Assembly (NCBI GenBank): GCA_001822815.1
Contig: MHSR01000005.1
Location: 1 to 38,792, forward strand
Direction of reading: 5' to 3'
DNA: 38,792 bases
DNA from: Candidatus Terrybacteria bacterium RIFCSPHIGHO2_01_FULL_43_35
GTDB taxonomy: Bacteria; Patescibacteriota; Minisyncoccia; Terrybacterales; GWB1-40-14
Of this stretch, positions 8,838 to 17,818 are shown in pieces. Numbering within the stretch: the stretch's first letter is position 1; each line of letters opens with the position of its first letter. Both the position numbers and the translations under genes were made by a program. The notes beneath the pieces are model-generated. The model ran no database searches and was not told the origin of the DNA. It worked only from the letters and a program-made list of their open reading frames with translations.

Positions 8838-8909
8838 TGGGCACATATGGATTCGAACCATAGACCTTTCGGATGTGAACCGAACGCTCTACCGCTGAGC
8901 TATGTGCCC
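8838..8909 (-). tRNA. tRNA-Val (anticodon CAC)
   Basis: Minus strand GGGCACATAGCTCAGCGGTAGAGCGTTCGGTTCACATCCGAAAGGTCTATGGTTCGAATCCATATGTGCCCA folds as a cloverleaf; anticodon loop TTCACAT. Confidence 0.95.
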
Positions 8910-8978
8910 AAGAAAATTTGGTGCGAGGTGGGACAAACTATCAATCAAATTAAACTAATAATTTAGTAGGTAGCACAG

Positions 8979-9102
8979 GCCCATGAACGTCATTAAGGCT
9001 CGAGCCTCATGCCGGAACGGCTTTACGTATGGGCTTGAGATAACTGCTTGTCTCAAGCGGGCAATTTAGTGAGGCGTCCCCGCCGAACACTAAAAATTGC
9101 CC
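8979..9102 (-). ncRNA. Candidate structured RNA (strand inferred): three-way junction plus two further helices
   Basis: Nested inverted repeats cover nearly all of the segment: GCCCAT/ATGGGC and ACGT/ACGT enclosing AGGC-TCGA-GCCT and GCCG-GAA-CGGC; CTTGAGA/TCTCAAG; GGGCAATTTAGTG/CACTAAAAATTGCCC with GGCG-TCCC-CGCC inside (GNRA-type GGGA loop on minus). Confidence 0.45.
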
Positions 9103-9130
9103 TGGTTCCTTTAAAAAATGCAGACGCGAA
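9094..9130 (-). repeat. Copy 2 of bipartite motif GCGTCTGCA-N10-GAACCAGGGCAATTT
   Basis: Plus strand aaattgccctggttc-ctttaaaaaa-tgcagacgc; compare 3009-3040. Confidence 0.6.
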
Positions 9131-9146
9131 GGGATGTGCGCCGACT

Positions 9147-9854
9147 CTATGCACCAAAGCGACGTTCTCTTTTTTTATAATCTTCTATGGTTTTTTTCAA
9201 CTCGTCTTTATCAAATTCCGGGAAATATTTGTCCGTAAAATAAAGCTGGGCATCGGCAATATCCCACAGCATAAACCCTCCAGATAGATGGGGTTCACCC
9301 CCAGTTCTTATTAACAAATCCACCGGCGGCAAATCTTTAGTAAGCAAATTTTGTTTCAAATGAGCTTCGTCGCAATGAAATATATCACGATGTCTGATAT
9401 CTTGAGCAATATGATTCACCGCGCGCAATATTTCCTGCCGGCCATCATAAGCCAAAAATAACGTGAGGTTATAATGACTGTACTTCTCGGTCGCTTTTTG
9501 AGCTTTTATTATCGCTTGCTGTAAGGATTTGGGCACATATTGCGGCCAAAAGCCCAAAACCCTTATGCGCACCTTGTACTCATGAATCTTTTTCTCTTTA
9601 GCCAAGTCATTCAAACGTTCTTCAAGATATGAAAGGAGGAAATCTACTTCGCGTTTGTCACGCTTAGTCAAATTATCTATAGACGCACCCCATAAAGAAA
9701 AAAACTTTATTTTCTCTTCAAAAAAAACATCCAGTAGTTCATCTATCCGGCTGAAGCCTTCACGATGACCTTGCCACGGTTTCAAGCCCCTAGCTTTTGC
9801 CCAACGGCGATTGCCATCGGGAATAACAGCTACATGATTTAAAACCTGCGTCAT
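9147..9854 (-). CDS. uppS: Isoprenyl transferase (undecaprenyl diphosphate synthase family)
   Basis: HVAVIPDGNRRWAKARGL, LTLFLAYDGRQEI, DLLIRTGGEPHLSGGFMLWDIADAQLYF. Confidence 0.96.
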   Translation of the reverse strand: MTQVLNHVAVIPDGNRRWAKARGLKPWQGHREGFSRIDELLDVFFEEKIKFFSLWGASIDNLTKRDKREVDFLLSYLEERLNDLAKEKKIHEYKVRIRVLGFWPQYVPKSLQQAIIKAQKATEKYSHYNLTLFLAYDGRQEILRAVNHIAQDIRHRDIFHCDEAHLKQNLLTKDLPPVDLLIRTGGEPHLSGGFMLWDIADAQLYFTDKYFPEFDKDELKKTIEDYKKRERRFGA

Positions 9855-10588
9855 GTTAGGGGCAGATTATGGACCAGAACTTTCTCGTGTTGAGAAGCAA
9901 GAACATCACGAACAAAACGATCAAACATCCTCCACCGATATAAAAATTCATTAGTCTCCATGCCGGCCCAACGCAATTCTTTACCTACCAGAATCTCAAG
10001 TTCGCGTGCAACGGCTTCAAGTTTTCTTTCGTTCAACTTGTCACCAACAACGAATAAATCTATCTGCGAGTCTCCTTTATTCAAAAAAACTCCCGAAATA
10101 AGAACTAAACGCAATTTACCTGCGCGCTTAATGATATTTATAAGCCTTGCTTTACCAACCGGAGAAGAACGAAGAATTAGACTATTGAACTCATTCAGAA
10201 ATGGAAAAGAACTATTCAACTGATAATGCTTGTTTGAGCCAGACCCTCTTTTATTAAGCATACCGACCTTAACCAAATAAGCGGCTTCCCTATTTATAAT
10301 GTCCCGAGTCAGCGAAGTCTTATCGGCAATTGTCTTAAGACCAAAAGATTCCGGTTCGTTGCGGAAAAAAAATTGTATCAATCGCAACTTCGGAGAGGGC
10401 CCGAATAAAGACTCGAGCACCGAACCGCCTTCTTGCGGTTTTGAAGCTTTTCCTTTAAAGGCGGGGCCTCTTTTCTTATTGGGCGGCTTACGATTCCTGA
10501 TCTTCTTCTTATTTACACGTCGTTTAAATAATCTTACCTTACGTCTTGTTTTCGCTTTTTTGCGCTTAGTTTTTATTTTTTTAGACAT
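9851..10588 (-). CDS. Winged-helix DNA-binding protein with C-terminal nucleotidyltransferase-like region
   Basis: Very basic N-terminus, HTH-like LRLIQFFFRNEPESFGLKTIADKTSLTRDIINREAAYLVKVGML, then VFLNKGDSQIDLFVVGDKLNERKLE resembling an MNT-type fold. Confidence 0.6.
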   Translation of the reverse strand: MSKKIKTKRKKAKTRRKVRLFKRRVNKKKIRNRKPPNKKRGPAFKGKASKPQEGGSVLESLFGPSPKLRLIQFFFRNEPESFGLKTIADKTSLTRDIINREAAYLVKVGMLNKRGSGSNKHYQLNSSFPFLNEFNSLILRSSPVGKARLINIIKRAGKLRLVLISGVFLNKGDSQIDLFVVGDKLNERKLEAVARELEILVGKELRWAGMETNEFLYRWRMFDRFVRDVLASQHEKVLVHNLPLT

Positions 10589-10595
10589 AAGAATA

Positions 10596-11828
10596 TCACT
10601 TTAAAGGATATCTCCTTGTGAGCTTCCGCACTTCGAGCAATACGGCTTTCGACGATCTTTTATCATCTATAAGCTCGTGTATCCATTTTGCTATCTGCTT
10701 CATTTCATTTGTACCCATGCCCCTTGTTGTCGCAGAGGGCGTACCTATACGCAAACCGGATGGATTGAATGGCGTTGCGTCCCCCGGCACCGTATTACGA
10801 TTAGCTATTATCCCCGCGCGTTCCAATAATTTCTCGGCATCGAGACCATTAATATTTTTGCTTTTTAGATCTATAAGCATCAAATGGTTATCTGTTCCGC
10901 CGGATACTATATTGAAAGAATAATCGCTTAACGCTTTGGCCAAAACTTTTGCGTTTTTAACCACTTCATTCTGATATTTTCTGAATAAAGACGTATTAGC
11001 TTCTTCAAGAGCCAAGCCCAAAGCGGCAATAATATTTAAATGCGGTCCGCCCTGCATGCCGGGGAAAACCGATCTATCTATTCTGTCTGATAAATGTTTC
11101 TTTGAAAATATCATTGCGGCGCGGGGGCCACGTAAAGTTTTGTGTGTCGTTGTGGTAACAATATCCGCCCACGGGAAAGGACTAGGATGTATTTTGGCGG
11201 CCACAAGACCGGCAATGTGGGAGATATCGGCCATATGCCAAGCGCCTATTAATTTAGCTAATCTGCCGATTTTCTGGAAATCAATTGCGCGTGAGTAAGC
11301 AGTTGCACCGGAAATGATAAGTTTGGGTTTATTGGCTTTAGCCAACCTGGCCATTTCTTCGTAATCTATGCGGCCGGTCTTATCATTAACACCGTAATGT
11401 ACAACACGGTATGCCTTGCCCGAAAAGTTCACCTTATGCCCGTGAGTTAAATGCCCGCCATTGCTTAAACCAAGACCCATTATAGTGTCACCGAATCCAA
11501 GCAGTGCGTTATAAACTTCAAGATTGGCCGGACTGCCCGAATACGGCTGTACGTTTACTTTCCATACATTCGGCGACAAATTAAAAGTTCGAACGGCTAG
11601 TTTTTGGACATAATTTTCAAGTTGATCGGCGAATTCGTTGCCTGGATAATATCTTTTACCGGCATAGCCTTCGGCATATTTATTACTGAAAAAAGATGCT
11701 TGCGCCAAACGAACGGCGGGCGAAATGATATTCTCGGAAGCAATTAAATCGATGGTTTCATTCTGACGACGCTTTTCTGCTGCAAGAAGCGCGGCGATTT
11801 TTGGCGACGTCTTTTTAATATAATCCAT
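10596..11828 (-). CDS. glyA: Serine hydroxymethyltransferase
   Basis: LIASENIISPAV, YAEGYAGKRYYPGNE, VTTTTHKTLRGPRAA, FPGMQGGPHLNIIAA. Confidence 0.97.
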   Translation of the reverse strand: MDYIKKTSPKIAALLAAEKRRQNETIDLIASENIISPAVRLAQASFFSNKYAEGYAGKRYYPGNEFADQLENYVQKLAVRTFNLSPNVWKVNVQPYSGSPANLEVYNALLGFGDTIMGLGLSNGGHLTHGHKVNFSGKAYRVVHYGVNDKTGRIDYEEMARLAKANKPKLIISGATAYSRAIDFQKIGRLAKLIGAWHMADISHIAGLVAAKIHPSPFPWADIVTTTTHKTLRGPRAAMIFSKKHLSDRIDRSVFPGMQGGPHLNIIAALGLALEEANTSLFRKYQNEVVKNAKVLAKALSDYSFNIVSGGTDNHLMLIDLKSKNINGLDAEKLLERAGIIANRNTVPGDATPFNPSGLRIGTPSATTRGMGTNEMKQIAKWIHELIDDKRSSKAVLLEVRKLTRRYPLK

Positions 11829-11930
11829 AAGTAAAACTAAAAAGGCAAAATTTTGCTAGCTTGCCTCTACCGGTTGGCGGAGGCAAACTTCATCAGTTTT
11901 TACTTTTTCGCTTTCACTTTTTAATTTTGT

Positions 11931-13538
11931 TTACACGATTTCTTCTTGCTTTTCACGCAGAAACGACAACCAATCTTCTCCTACCTCCAAAAATGATTTT
12001 AGCGGCGCCTCTACGAATATATCCAGAAAAATAACCGGTATGTTTATTTTTGCCGCACCGTCAGACAGAAAATGTCCGACTATCACCAACGGATAAGTAA
12101 TGAGGAAAAAAAGAGTAGATAAACCGCCTTCTAAATCCTTCACAAAAAGTTCGCGCACTGGTTTACGTATACGATAGGCGAACAAACTGACTACTGTAAG
12201 GAAAAACATGAAGACTCCTCCGCTGACGATATTGAATTGCATGGTTTTAAGCAAGAACGCCACTAAGCCAAAAGATATAACAAAGAGAGCCACAAGGAAC
12301 GTCGCAAACAATATTCTCTGTATCGAGCCGCGAACCTTAGGATAAGCCACTATACGCAACATTTCACCTTTTCCTTGGACATAGACTATTTTATTCACGT
12401 CTTTGATTATTCGTTCGGTATTTTTCTTGCTAGGAATCGGCGTGGTCGCTCCCATAAAAAACATGAGCGCGGGAGGAAAAAGCAGGTTTATGACCAAAGG
12501 CACTGGCGCAAAATGCGAAACAAGAAAAAGGTCGTATGGTACTTCGATACCCAAAGCCATTAACATTTTTGTCAAAAATATATATATAGTAGCCCTTGAA
12601 GCACGATGCCTAAGTCTAGCCTTAGCCGAACTATACTTTGCTTCCGCGGCGGCATTGACAGCCCGATGCAATCTATCGTAATCAGCAAAAACCTCTGAAG
12701 CTTGCTGGGGATGATGGCTTAAAACATCCCTTACTATTAAAAATGATGGATTAAGCTGCCTGACTACACGCAAATAAAATTCATGGTGCGGATGCTCGAG
12801 CCAGTTTTTTGTGTTCTTCCAAAAGGTAAGTATTTCTTGCGCGCGCGCTGAAGCTTCTTTTGGATTAAGACTGCTCCATCCCGAAATAGCACTTCGGAAT
12901 ATGGCAAATGATATCTGCGGATCGTCATACTGCAAAATACCTCTCAAGATAGCAATAAATATTTCAAGCTCGTGCTCTGGCGCCTCGCTTAAACCTTTCG
13001 CCCACTGTATATGATCCCTCATGACCATAAAAGCGAAATGGGCGAAAGATTCCTCTTTCTCCCGCTCAAGTTTACTAAATCCTCGTTCAATTTCAACAGA
13101 AGCAAGTTGAACAAGAAAATCGTTAAGATCGGACGACCTGTCTTCAATAACTTGAAACAACGCCAGATATCTGTTTAATATCGTGGCAATAACATCTATC
13201 TCATCTAAGTGCACAGAATCGTTGGGCAGATAACCTCCAGAGATAACTTCTTTTATGAGTCCCGACGATAATTCTTTGGCATCATCCTGCATTTGTATAA
13301 ATATGCGTCTTTTTAAAATGCGCTCGATAACACTCCTGAATATCAAATGTTCTTCGGTATATTCTGCGCTCATGCGCAAATATTCATAGAATGCCGAGAC
13401 TTTGCTTATGGCCTCGCTAACATGAATGCGCTCCCCGGGTAGTTCTGGAGCATTCTCTTTAAGACGAAGTTCATGCTGAGAATTAAGTAAATACTGCAGC
13501 GCTGGGGTAATTTGTTGTGACGGTTTAATTTCCTTCAT
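11931..13538 (-). CDS. Conserved hypothetical multi-pass membrane protein
   Basis: Long ORF with helical soluble N-terminal half and several hydrophobic segments in C-terminal half; family not recognised. Confidence 0.75.
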   Translation of the reverse strand: MKEIKPSQQITPALQYLLNSQHELRLKENAPELPGERIHVSEAISKVSAFYEYLRMSAEYTEEHLIFRSVIERILKRRIFIQMQDDAKELSSGLIKEVISGGYLPNDSVHLDEIDVIATILNRYLALFQVIEDRSSDLNDFLVQLASVEIERGFSKLEREKEESFAHFAFMVMRDHIQWAKGLSEAPEHELEIFIAILRGILQYDDPQISFAIFRSAISGWSSLNPKEASARAQEILTFWKNTKNWLEHPHHEFYLRVVRQLNPSFLIVRDVLSHHPQQASEVFADYDRLHRAVNAAAEAKYSSAKARLRHRASRATIYIFLTKMLMALGIEVPYDLFLVSHFAPVPLVINLLFPPALMFFMGATTPIPSKKNTERIIKDVNKIVYVQGKGEMLRIVAYPKVRGSIQRILFATFLVALFVISFGLVAFLLKTMQFNIVSGGVFMFFLTVVSLFAYRIRKPVRELFVKDLEGGLSTLFFLITYPLVIVGHFLSDGAAKINIPVIFLDIFVEAPLKSFLEVGEDWLSFLREKQEEIV

Positions 13539-13618
13539 GTCTTTTTACGTTGTTATCATAGTGCGAATGTTCTGTTGGTTCAAGTAAGAAGCTTATATCA
13601 TAAGCCCTTCAAGAGTAA

Positions 13619-14491
13619 TTAAAGTTTTTGCCTTATCTCAGATAATGCAACCACGTTTTCAAACAAAGAAACCACGGTCAATGGTCCGATCCCTCCGGGA
13701 GACGCACTCAACATCCCGGCAACACCTTCAACCGAGCTTTTATCCACATCGCCCTTAACTCCTCCGTTTTCTTCTGAATATCCGGCATCAAAGATTATCG
13801 CCCCTAATTTGATCATATCACCATGTATTAAACCTGCTTTACCTGTTCCGCTGATAATAATATCCGAGTTTTTCAACACCGAAGTCAAGTCACTGGTTTT
13901 GCTGGTGCAAACCGTAACTGTGGCGTCTCGCGCCAATAACAGGGGCACTATTGGCTTACCAACAAGGTCGCCCCACCCAACGACAGCTACGTTTTTACCT
14001 TCAAATGAAATATGATATTTTTCGGATAGCTTAAATATTGCAGAGGCAACTGGGGGAAGAATATTGGCACGCCGTCCCTTTATTTCAACAAATGTCCGCC
14101 CGCTGGTTAAACGGCCTTGCCAGCGTTCCGACAAACAATCAACGTCTTTGTCTTCCGGAATAATACGCAAAAAAGAGTGACGCGAGCCATCCAATTGTGG
14201 AGGTAGGGGCAGTTGAACTATCATCCCGTCAAATTTGGTGCTTTTTGCCAGTTCGTTCAACTTTTTCGAGAATTCTTTTGCCGATATGCCTTCTTGATAA
14301 GTAAAAAGCCTGCAGTCAATACCTATTCTTTGAGCCGCACGTTGCTTTACCCTTACAAATGCAGCCGATGCCTTATTTTCACCAACCAAAACAACCGCTA
14401 AGACCGGGGCCCTAGACAAATTTTTTATACGCGCCTCAAGAGCAGCAAACTCTTGTTCTACTAATGCTTTAGCGTCTAAAACGTTTGTCAT
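13619..14491 (-). CDS. folD: Bifunctional methylenetetrahydrofolate dehydrogenase / cyclohydrolase
   Basis: DGMIVQLPLPPQLD, PPVASAIFKL, GKNVAVVGWGDLVGKPIVPLLLARDATVTVCTSKT, GGIGPLTV. Confidence 0.95.
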   Translation of the reverse strand: MTNVLDAKALVEQEFAALEARIKNLSRAPVLAVVLVGENKASAAFVRVKQRAAQRIGIDCRLFTYQEGISAKEFSKKLNELAKSTKFDGMIVQLPLPPQLDGSRHSFLRIIPEDKDVDCLSERWQGRLTSGRTFVEIKGRRANILPPVASAIFKLSEKYHISFEGKNVAVVGWGDLVGKPIVPLLLARDATVTVCTSKTSDLTSVLKNSDIIISGTGKAGLIHGDMIKLGAIIFDAGYSEENGGVKGDVDKSSVEGVAGMLSASPGGIGPLTVVSLFENVVALSEIRQKL

Positions 14492-14578
14492 GTGTTTTTA
14501 TTTCCGCTACACTAATAATATAAAGGGTTGTGGGTATTTCCGCCATAAGACCCAGACAATTAAAGGCTAAACAAGCCA

Positions 14579-16552
14579 ATGCAAAAACCGAATGTCAAAG
14601 AATTTTTATTGAACGGCGCAGAGGGTGATATTTTCTGTGATATATTATCTTTCGAGCCTCCCCAAGGCATGGAAAAACTTGGGGTTCTTTTTGTAGCTGC
14701 AGAATTGCGGGGTGCGCCACGAGCTTCTTGGGGTATCCCCAATCTTATAACATCAGCCATGCGCCGCAGTTATTTTGAAAAAGATACTCGGAAGCCCCTT
14801 CAAGCTTTCACCATTGCCTTGAAAGAAGCCAACGCGGTGCTAATGCATGAATTGTCTTCCGGCAACGAAGGCTGGTTGGGATCAAGCTCATTTGTCACAT
14901 TTGTAATAAATCATCAAACTATCTTGGCCTCACGCGCTGGAAGCAATGCGATAGGCGTTTGGCTTATAAGAAACAGTGTACGTTCGGATATCTTCAGTTC
15001 AGATTCCAGAGGCATGGCGCCTTTTTCATCAATAGTCAGCGGAAGAATAGAAGATAATGACATTATTTTCGCCGGCTCAGCAGATTCATTTTCATCTGTA
15101 ACAGAAAATTCTTACGATCTGAAAGAAATTTACAGATTAGTACAGCAAAAAATTACTGAACGATCAGCTTCATGCGCATTCGTCATCAATATACCCGCAA
15201 ACGAAATGCCAAAACACGCTTTGGCACCTTTGCTTAATTCGTCATTAATGCCCAGGGATTTAAGTATTCTGGCACGCGTATCCAAGCCGTTGATTTTTAC
15301 GCAACCAATAGTCCAAAAATTATCCGAAGCGGTTTTTGGACTTAAAGAAAAATTAACTGAACGGCTTTTTAAACTGCCTTTTGTTTTGAAATTTAAAAAA
15401 AATGCGCCAGCATGGCTCTGGTCAATAAATATCAGCTGGACGGTTCCAGTAAAAAGCGCGCTGGTCGGAATAATTTTAGTCGCAGCGGTCTTTGGTCTGT
15501 TTAAGAGCGGGCTTTATGCGGTAAACCATCTAAAAAAACCTGACAATAAAAGCACTCAGACCGTGTCACAAATACAAAAAGATCTTGATGGCGCACGCGC
15601 TGCCATGATCTATGGTGACAAAAAACAGGCCGCAAAGCTGCTTGAAGAAGCTGGGGCCCAAATAAGTCTTTTGGCCCAAAATAAATTATCTCAAAAAATA
15701 ATCGCTCCCTTGACAGATTCTTGGAAGGAAATGAATGCCCAACTTTTTTCAATAAAGAATAGTGTTAGCGAAAAATTCCTAGTTCTAAAAGGATTTCCGA
15801 TACCCTTTAAACCCCAAAGAATATATCTAACGACTAAGGCCGATGACCAAGAAATTCTGTCATTTACCGACAGCGAGGTAGGTGCTATATATCGCTATTC
15901 CGTCAAGGATAAAAAGGGGTCAATAAAGTTGCGCAGCGAAAAAGGCGGTTTTATCGGCGTATTGCCGGGAGACAAACGGTATCTATATGTAGTCGGCAAA
16001 GACGGCATAACGTTATATGACGAAAACGCCGAAAACTTTGCTTCAACCTTGCCGTATGATCATAAAGAAAACATTCTCTTTGGCGCATCTGGTACTAGTT
16101 TCGCGTTATTAGGAAATGTCCAGAGCGGACAAATATTAAAAATATCCATAGAGCAAGACGGTCTCAAAAACTCCGGTACTTGGCTTAAAAAACCGGATAA
16201 GGCAACGCTAAACAGAATACTTGACGCGGCATGGGACGGGAAAAGCTTGTGGATGCTTCGTGATGATGGAAATATATTACGTTATACCAATGGAACCAGA
16301 AACGAAACAATAATTTTAAGCGGTGTACAGAATGATTTTCACGCCGATCGTTTAGAACTTGCTCCTGGCCCGGAATTGCTGATCTTAGATAGCAAGACCG
16401 GAAAAATTGTTCGATTTAATAAAAAAGGTGTGGCGCAAACCCAATATATAGATGAAAGTATTAAAAGTTCGAATGACTTCACTTTATCTGCCAACGGCAA
16501 AACCGCTTATGTTCTTGTCGGTAATGTCGTAGAAAAATTGAGCCTAAATTAA
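14579..16552 (+). CDS. PP2C-like (apparently degenerate) N-terminal domain, TM helix, and C-terminal beta-propeller-like domain
   Basis: N-terminus has phosphatase-like layout (SSFVTFVINHQTILASRAGSNAIGVWLI...DDIIFAGSADSF) without clear metal-binding DGxxG; TM ALVGIILVAAVFGLF; repeated YLYVVGKDGITLYD / SLWMLRDDGNILRY blades. Confidence 0.65.
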   Translation: MQKPNVKEFLLNGAEGDIFCDILSFEPPQGMEKLGVLFVAAELRGAPRASWGIPNLITSAMRRSYFEKDTRKPLQAFTIALKEANAVLMHELSSGNEGWLGSSSFVTFVINHQTILASRAGSNAIGVWLIRNSVRSDIFSSDSRGMAPFSSIVSGRIEDNDIIFAGSADSFSSVTENSYDLKEIYRLVQQKITERSASCAFVINIPANEMPKHALAPLLNSSLMPRDLSILARVSKPLIFTQPIVQKLSEAVFGLKEKLTERLFKLPFVLKFKKNAPAWLWSINISWTVPVKSALVGIILVAAVFGLFKSGLYAVNHLKKPDNKSTQTVSQIQKDLDGARAAMIYGDKKQAAKLLEEAGAQISLLAQNKLSQKIIAPLTDSWKEMNAQLFSIKNSVSEKFLVLKGFPIPFKPQRIYLTTKADDQEILSFTDSEVGAIYRYSVKDKKGSIKLRSEKGGFIGVLPGDKRYLYVVGKDGITLYDENAENFASTLPYDHKENILFGASGTSFALLGNVQSGQILKISIEQDGLKNSGTWLKKPDKATLNRILDAAWDGKSLWMLRDDGNILRYTNGTRNETIILSGVQNDFHADRLELAPGPELLILDSKTGKIVRFNKKGVAQTQYIDESIKSSNDFTLSANGKTAYVLVGNVVEKLSLN

Positions 16553-16570
16553 AATTCAATTCCGCTCAAA

Positions 16571-16600
16571 ATCAAAAGCCCCGTTTAAGGGGCTTTTGAT
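16571..16600. terminator. Bidirectional terminator ATCAAAAGCCCC-gttta-GGGGCTTTTGAT
   Basis: Perfect inverted repeat between convergent genes. Confidence 0.85.
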
Positions 16601-16616
16601 TTAGATAAATAATTTA

Positions 16617-16997
16617 TTACTTCAATTCTACTTTAGCGCCCGCCTCTTCCAACTTTGCCTTCATTTCGTCCGCCTGTTCTTTTTTGACGCCTTGAGCCAC
16701 ATTCTGCGGAGCACCGTCAACCATATCTTTAGCTTCCTTAAGGCTCTTGCCGGTCAATTCGCGTATAGCCTTTATCACCTGTATTTTCTGTCCACCACCA
16801 TCGGCCAAAACCACAGTGAAATCGTTCTTCTCTTCCTCAGAAGCACCGTCGGCTTGAACTTGAGCCGGAGCCGCGGCAACCATAGCCGCCTGGGCCGAAA
16901 CACCGAATTTCTCTTCAAGAACTTTCACGAGTTCCGAAAGCTCAAGAACACTAAGTTTCTCTATCTCCTCTACTAATTTTTGATATTTGTCTGACAT
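16617..16997 (-). CDS. rplL: 50S ribosomal protein L7/L12
   Basis: [46 protein letters not shown]...[12 protein letters not shown]. Confidence 0.98.
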   Translation of the reverse strand: MSDKYQKLVEEIEKLSVLELSELVKVLEEKFGVSAQAAMVAAAPAQVQADGASEEEKNDFTVVLADGGGQKIQVIKAIRELTGKSLKEAKDMVDGAPQNVAQGVKKEQADEMKAKLEEAGAKVELK

Positions 16998-17078
16998 AAT
17001 AACGAGCGTAAAGCGTTTAGGGTTTAGCGTTTAGTTACTAAACGCTGACCGTTATAAGCTTAATCGCCAATCAACTTA

Positions 17079-17594
17079 CTATTTCTTCTTGGATATTTCA
17101 CTTAAAGCTATGACCAAAGAACGAGGAATACCGTTCAACGTGACAACAAGTCCCTGCATGGGACTGGCCAAGGTCCAAACCAGTTGTCCCAAAAGTTCGT
17201 GCCGCGACGGAATCGTTGCCAAGGCAGCAGCTTCTTTTGGAGAAAGAAAATGACCTTCCATTATGCCGCCGACGAATTTGAACGACTTCTCTTTCTTGGC
17301 AAATGCGGCGCAGGCCTTAGCCGCACCTATTACATCTCCAAAGATAACGGCTATCTGACCCTCCAGAGTTTTCACGTTAAGTTTCTCGCCTAAATTCAGC
17401 GATTCAATGGCTCGTCCCAGTAAAGTTTTGCGCACAACGCGCATTGAAGAACCGGTTTTCTTAAGTTCGTCGCGAAGACCTTCAATGGGCTTAGTCTTAA
17501 CGTTCCTGAAATCAACAAAAATAACTGACTTATTTAAAGCCATATCCTTGCCGATTTCATCAACTAATTTAATCTTTTGTTCTTTTTTTAGCAT
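17079..17594 (-). CDS. rplJ: 50S ribosomal protein L10
   Basis: KSVIFVDFRNVKTKPIEGLRDELKKTGSSMRVVRKTLLGRAIE; upstream of rplL. Confidence 0.95.
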   Translation of the reverse strand: MLKKEQKIKLVDEIGKDMALNKSVIFVDFRNVKTKPIEGLRDELKKTGSSMRVVRKTLLGRAIESLNLGEKLNVKTLEGQIAVIFGDVIGAAKACAAFAKKEKSFKFVGGIMEGHFLSPKEAAALATIPSRHELLGQLVWTLASPMQGLVVTLNGIPRSLVIALSEISKKK

Positions 17595-17598
17595 GTGC

Positions 17599-17653
17599 CA
17601 AAGTTGCCTGCGCTGAGCGCAGATGCAACTTTGTGCATCCCGCGCCAGCGGGA
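17599..17653 (-). repeat. Double-hairpin element abutting the rplJ start codon
   Basis: CAAAGTTGC[CTGCGC tga GCGCAG]at GCAACTTTG tgca TCCCGC gcca GCGGGA. Confidence 0.7.
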
Positions 17654-17684
17654 CTTCCTTAAATTAAAGTTAAAACATCCTAAT

Positions 17685-17812
17685 TAAAAACGGCTTTTAT
17701 AAAGCCGCGAGACGCTGTCGACCTTCCTGCCAATTTGCAGAAAAAGTATGGAACCTCGGAAGGAGATTAAGTTCAACTACTTAGAGTCGAACGCCTTCTG
17801 TCTACGGCTAAT
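17685..17812 (-). promoter_or_regulatory. Ribosomal protein L10 leader-like autoregulatory RNA
   Basis: Minus strand CCGTAGACAGAAGGCGTTCGACTC...CTCCTTCCGAGGTTCC...GGCAGGAAGGTCGACAGCG resembles the known L10 leader; followed by AAAGCCG/CGGCTTT hairpin and rplJ. Confidence 0.75.
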
Positions 17813-17818
17813 ATAATT

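Noticed and set aside
8631-8861. N-terminal extension of the histidine kinase to 8861 in the ORF track
   Set aside because: It runs through palindromic repeats and the 3' part of tRNA-Val; ATG 8630 is more plausible.
8915-9160. tmRNA, RNase P, SRP or 6S RNA in the uppS-tRNA gap
   Set aside because: None of the conserved landmarks I know for these RNAs (tRNA-like TpsiC arm, GAGGAAAGTCC, GGAAGCAGC, 6S bubble) could be found; left as an unassigned candidate ncRNA.
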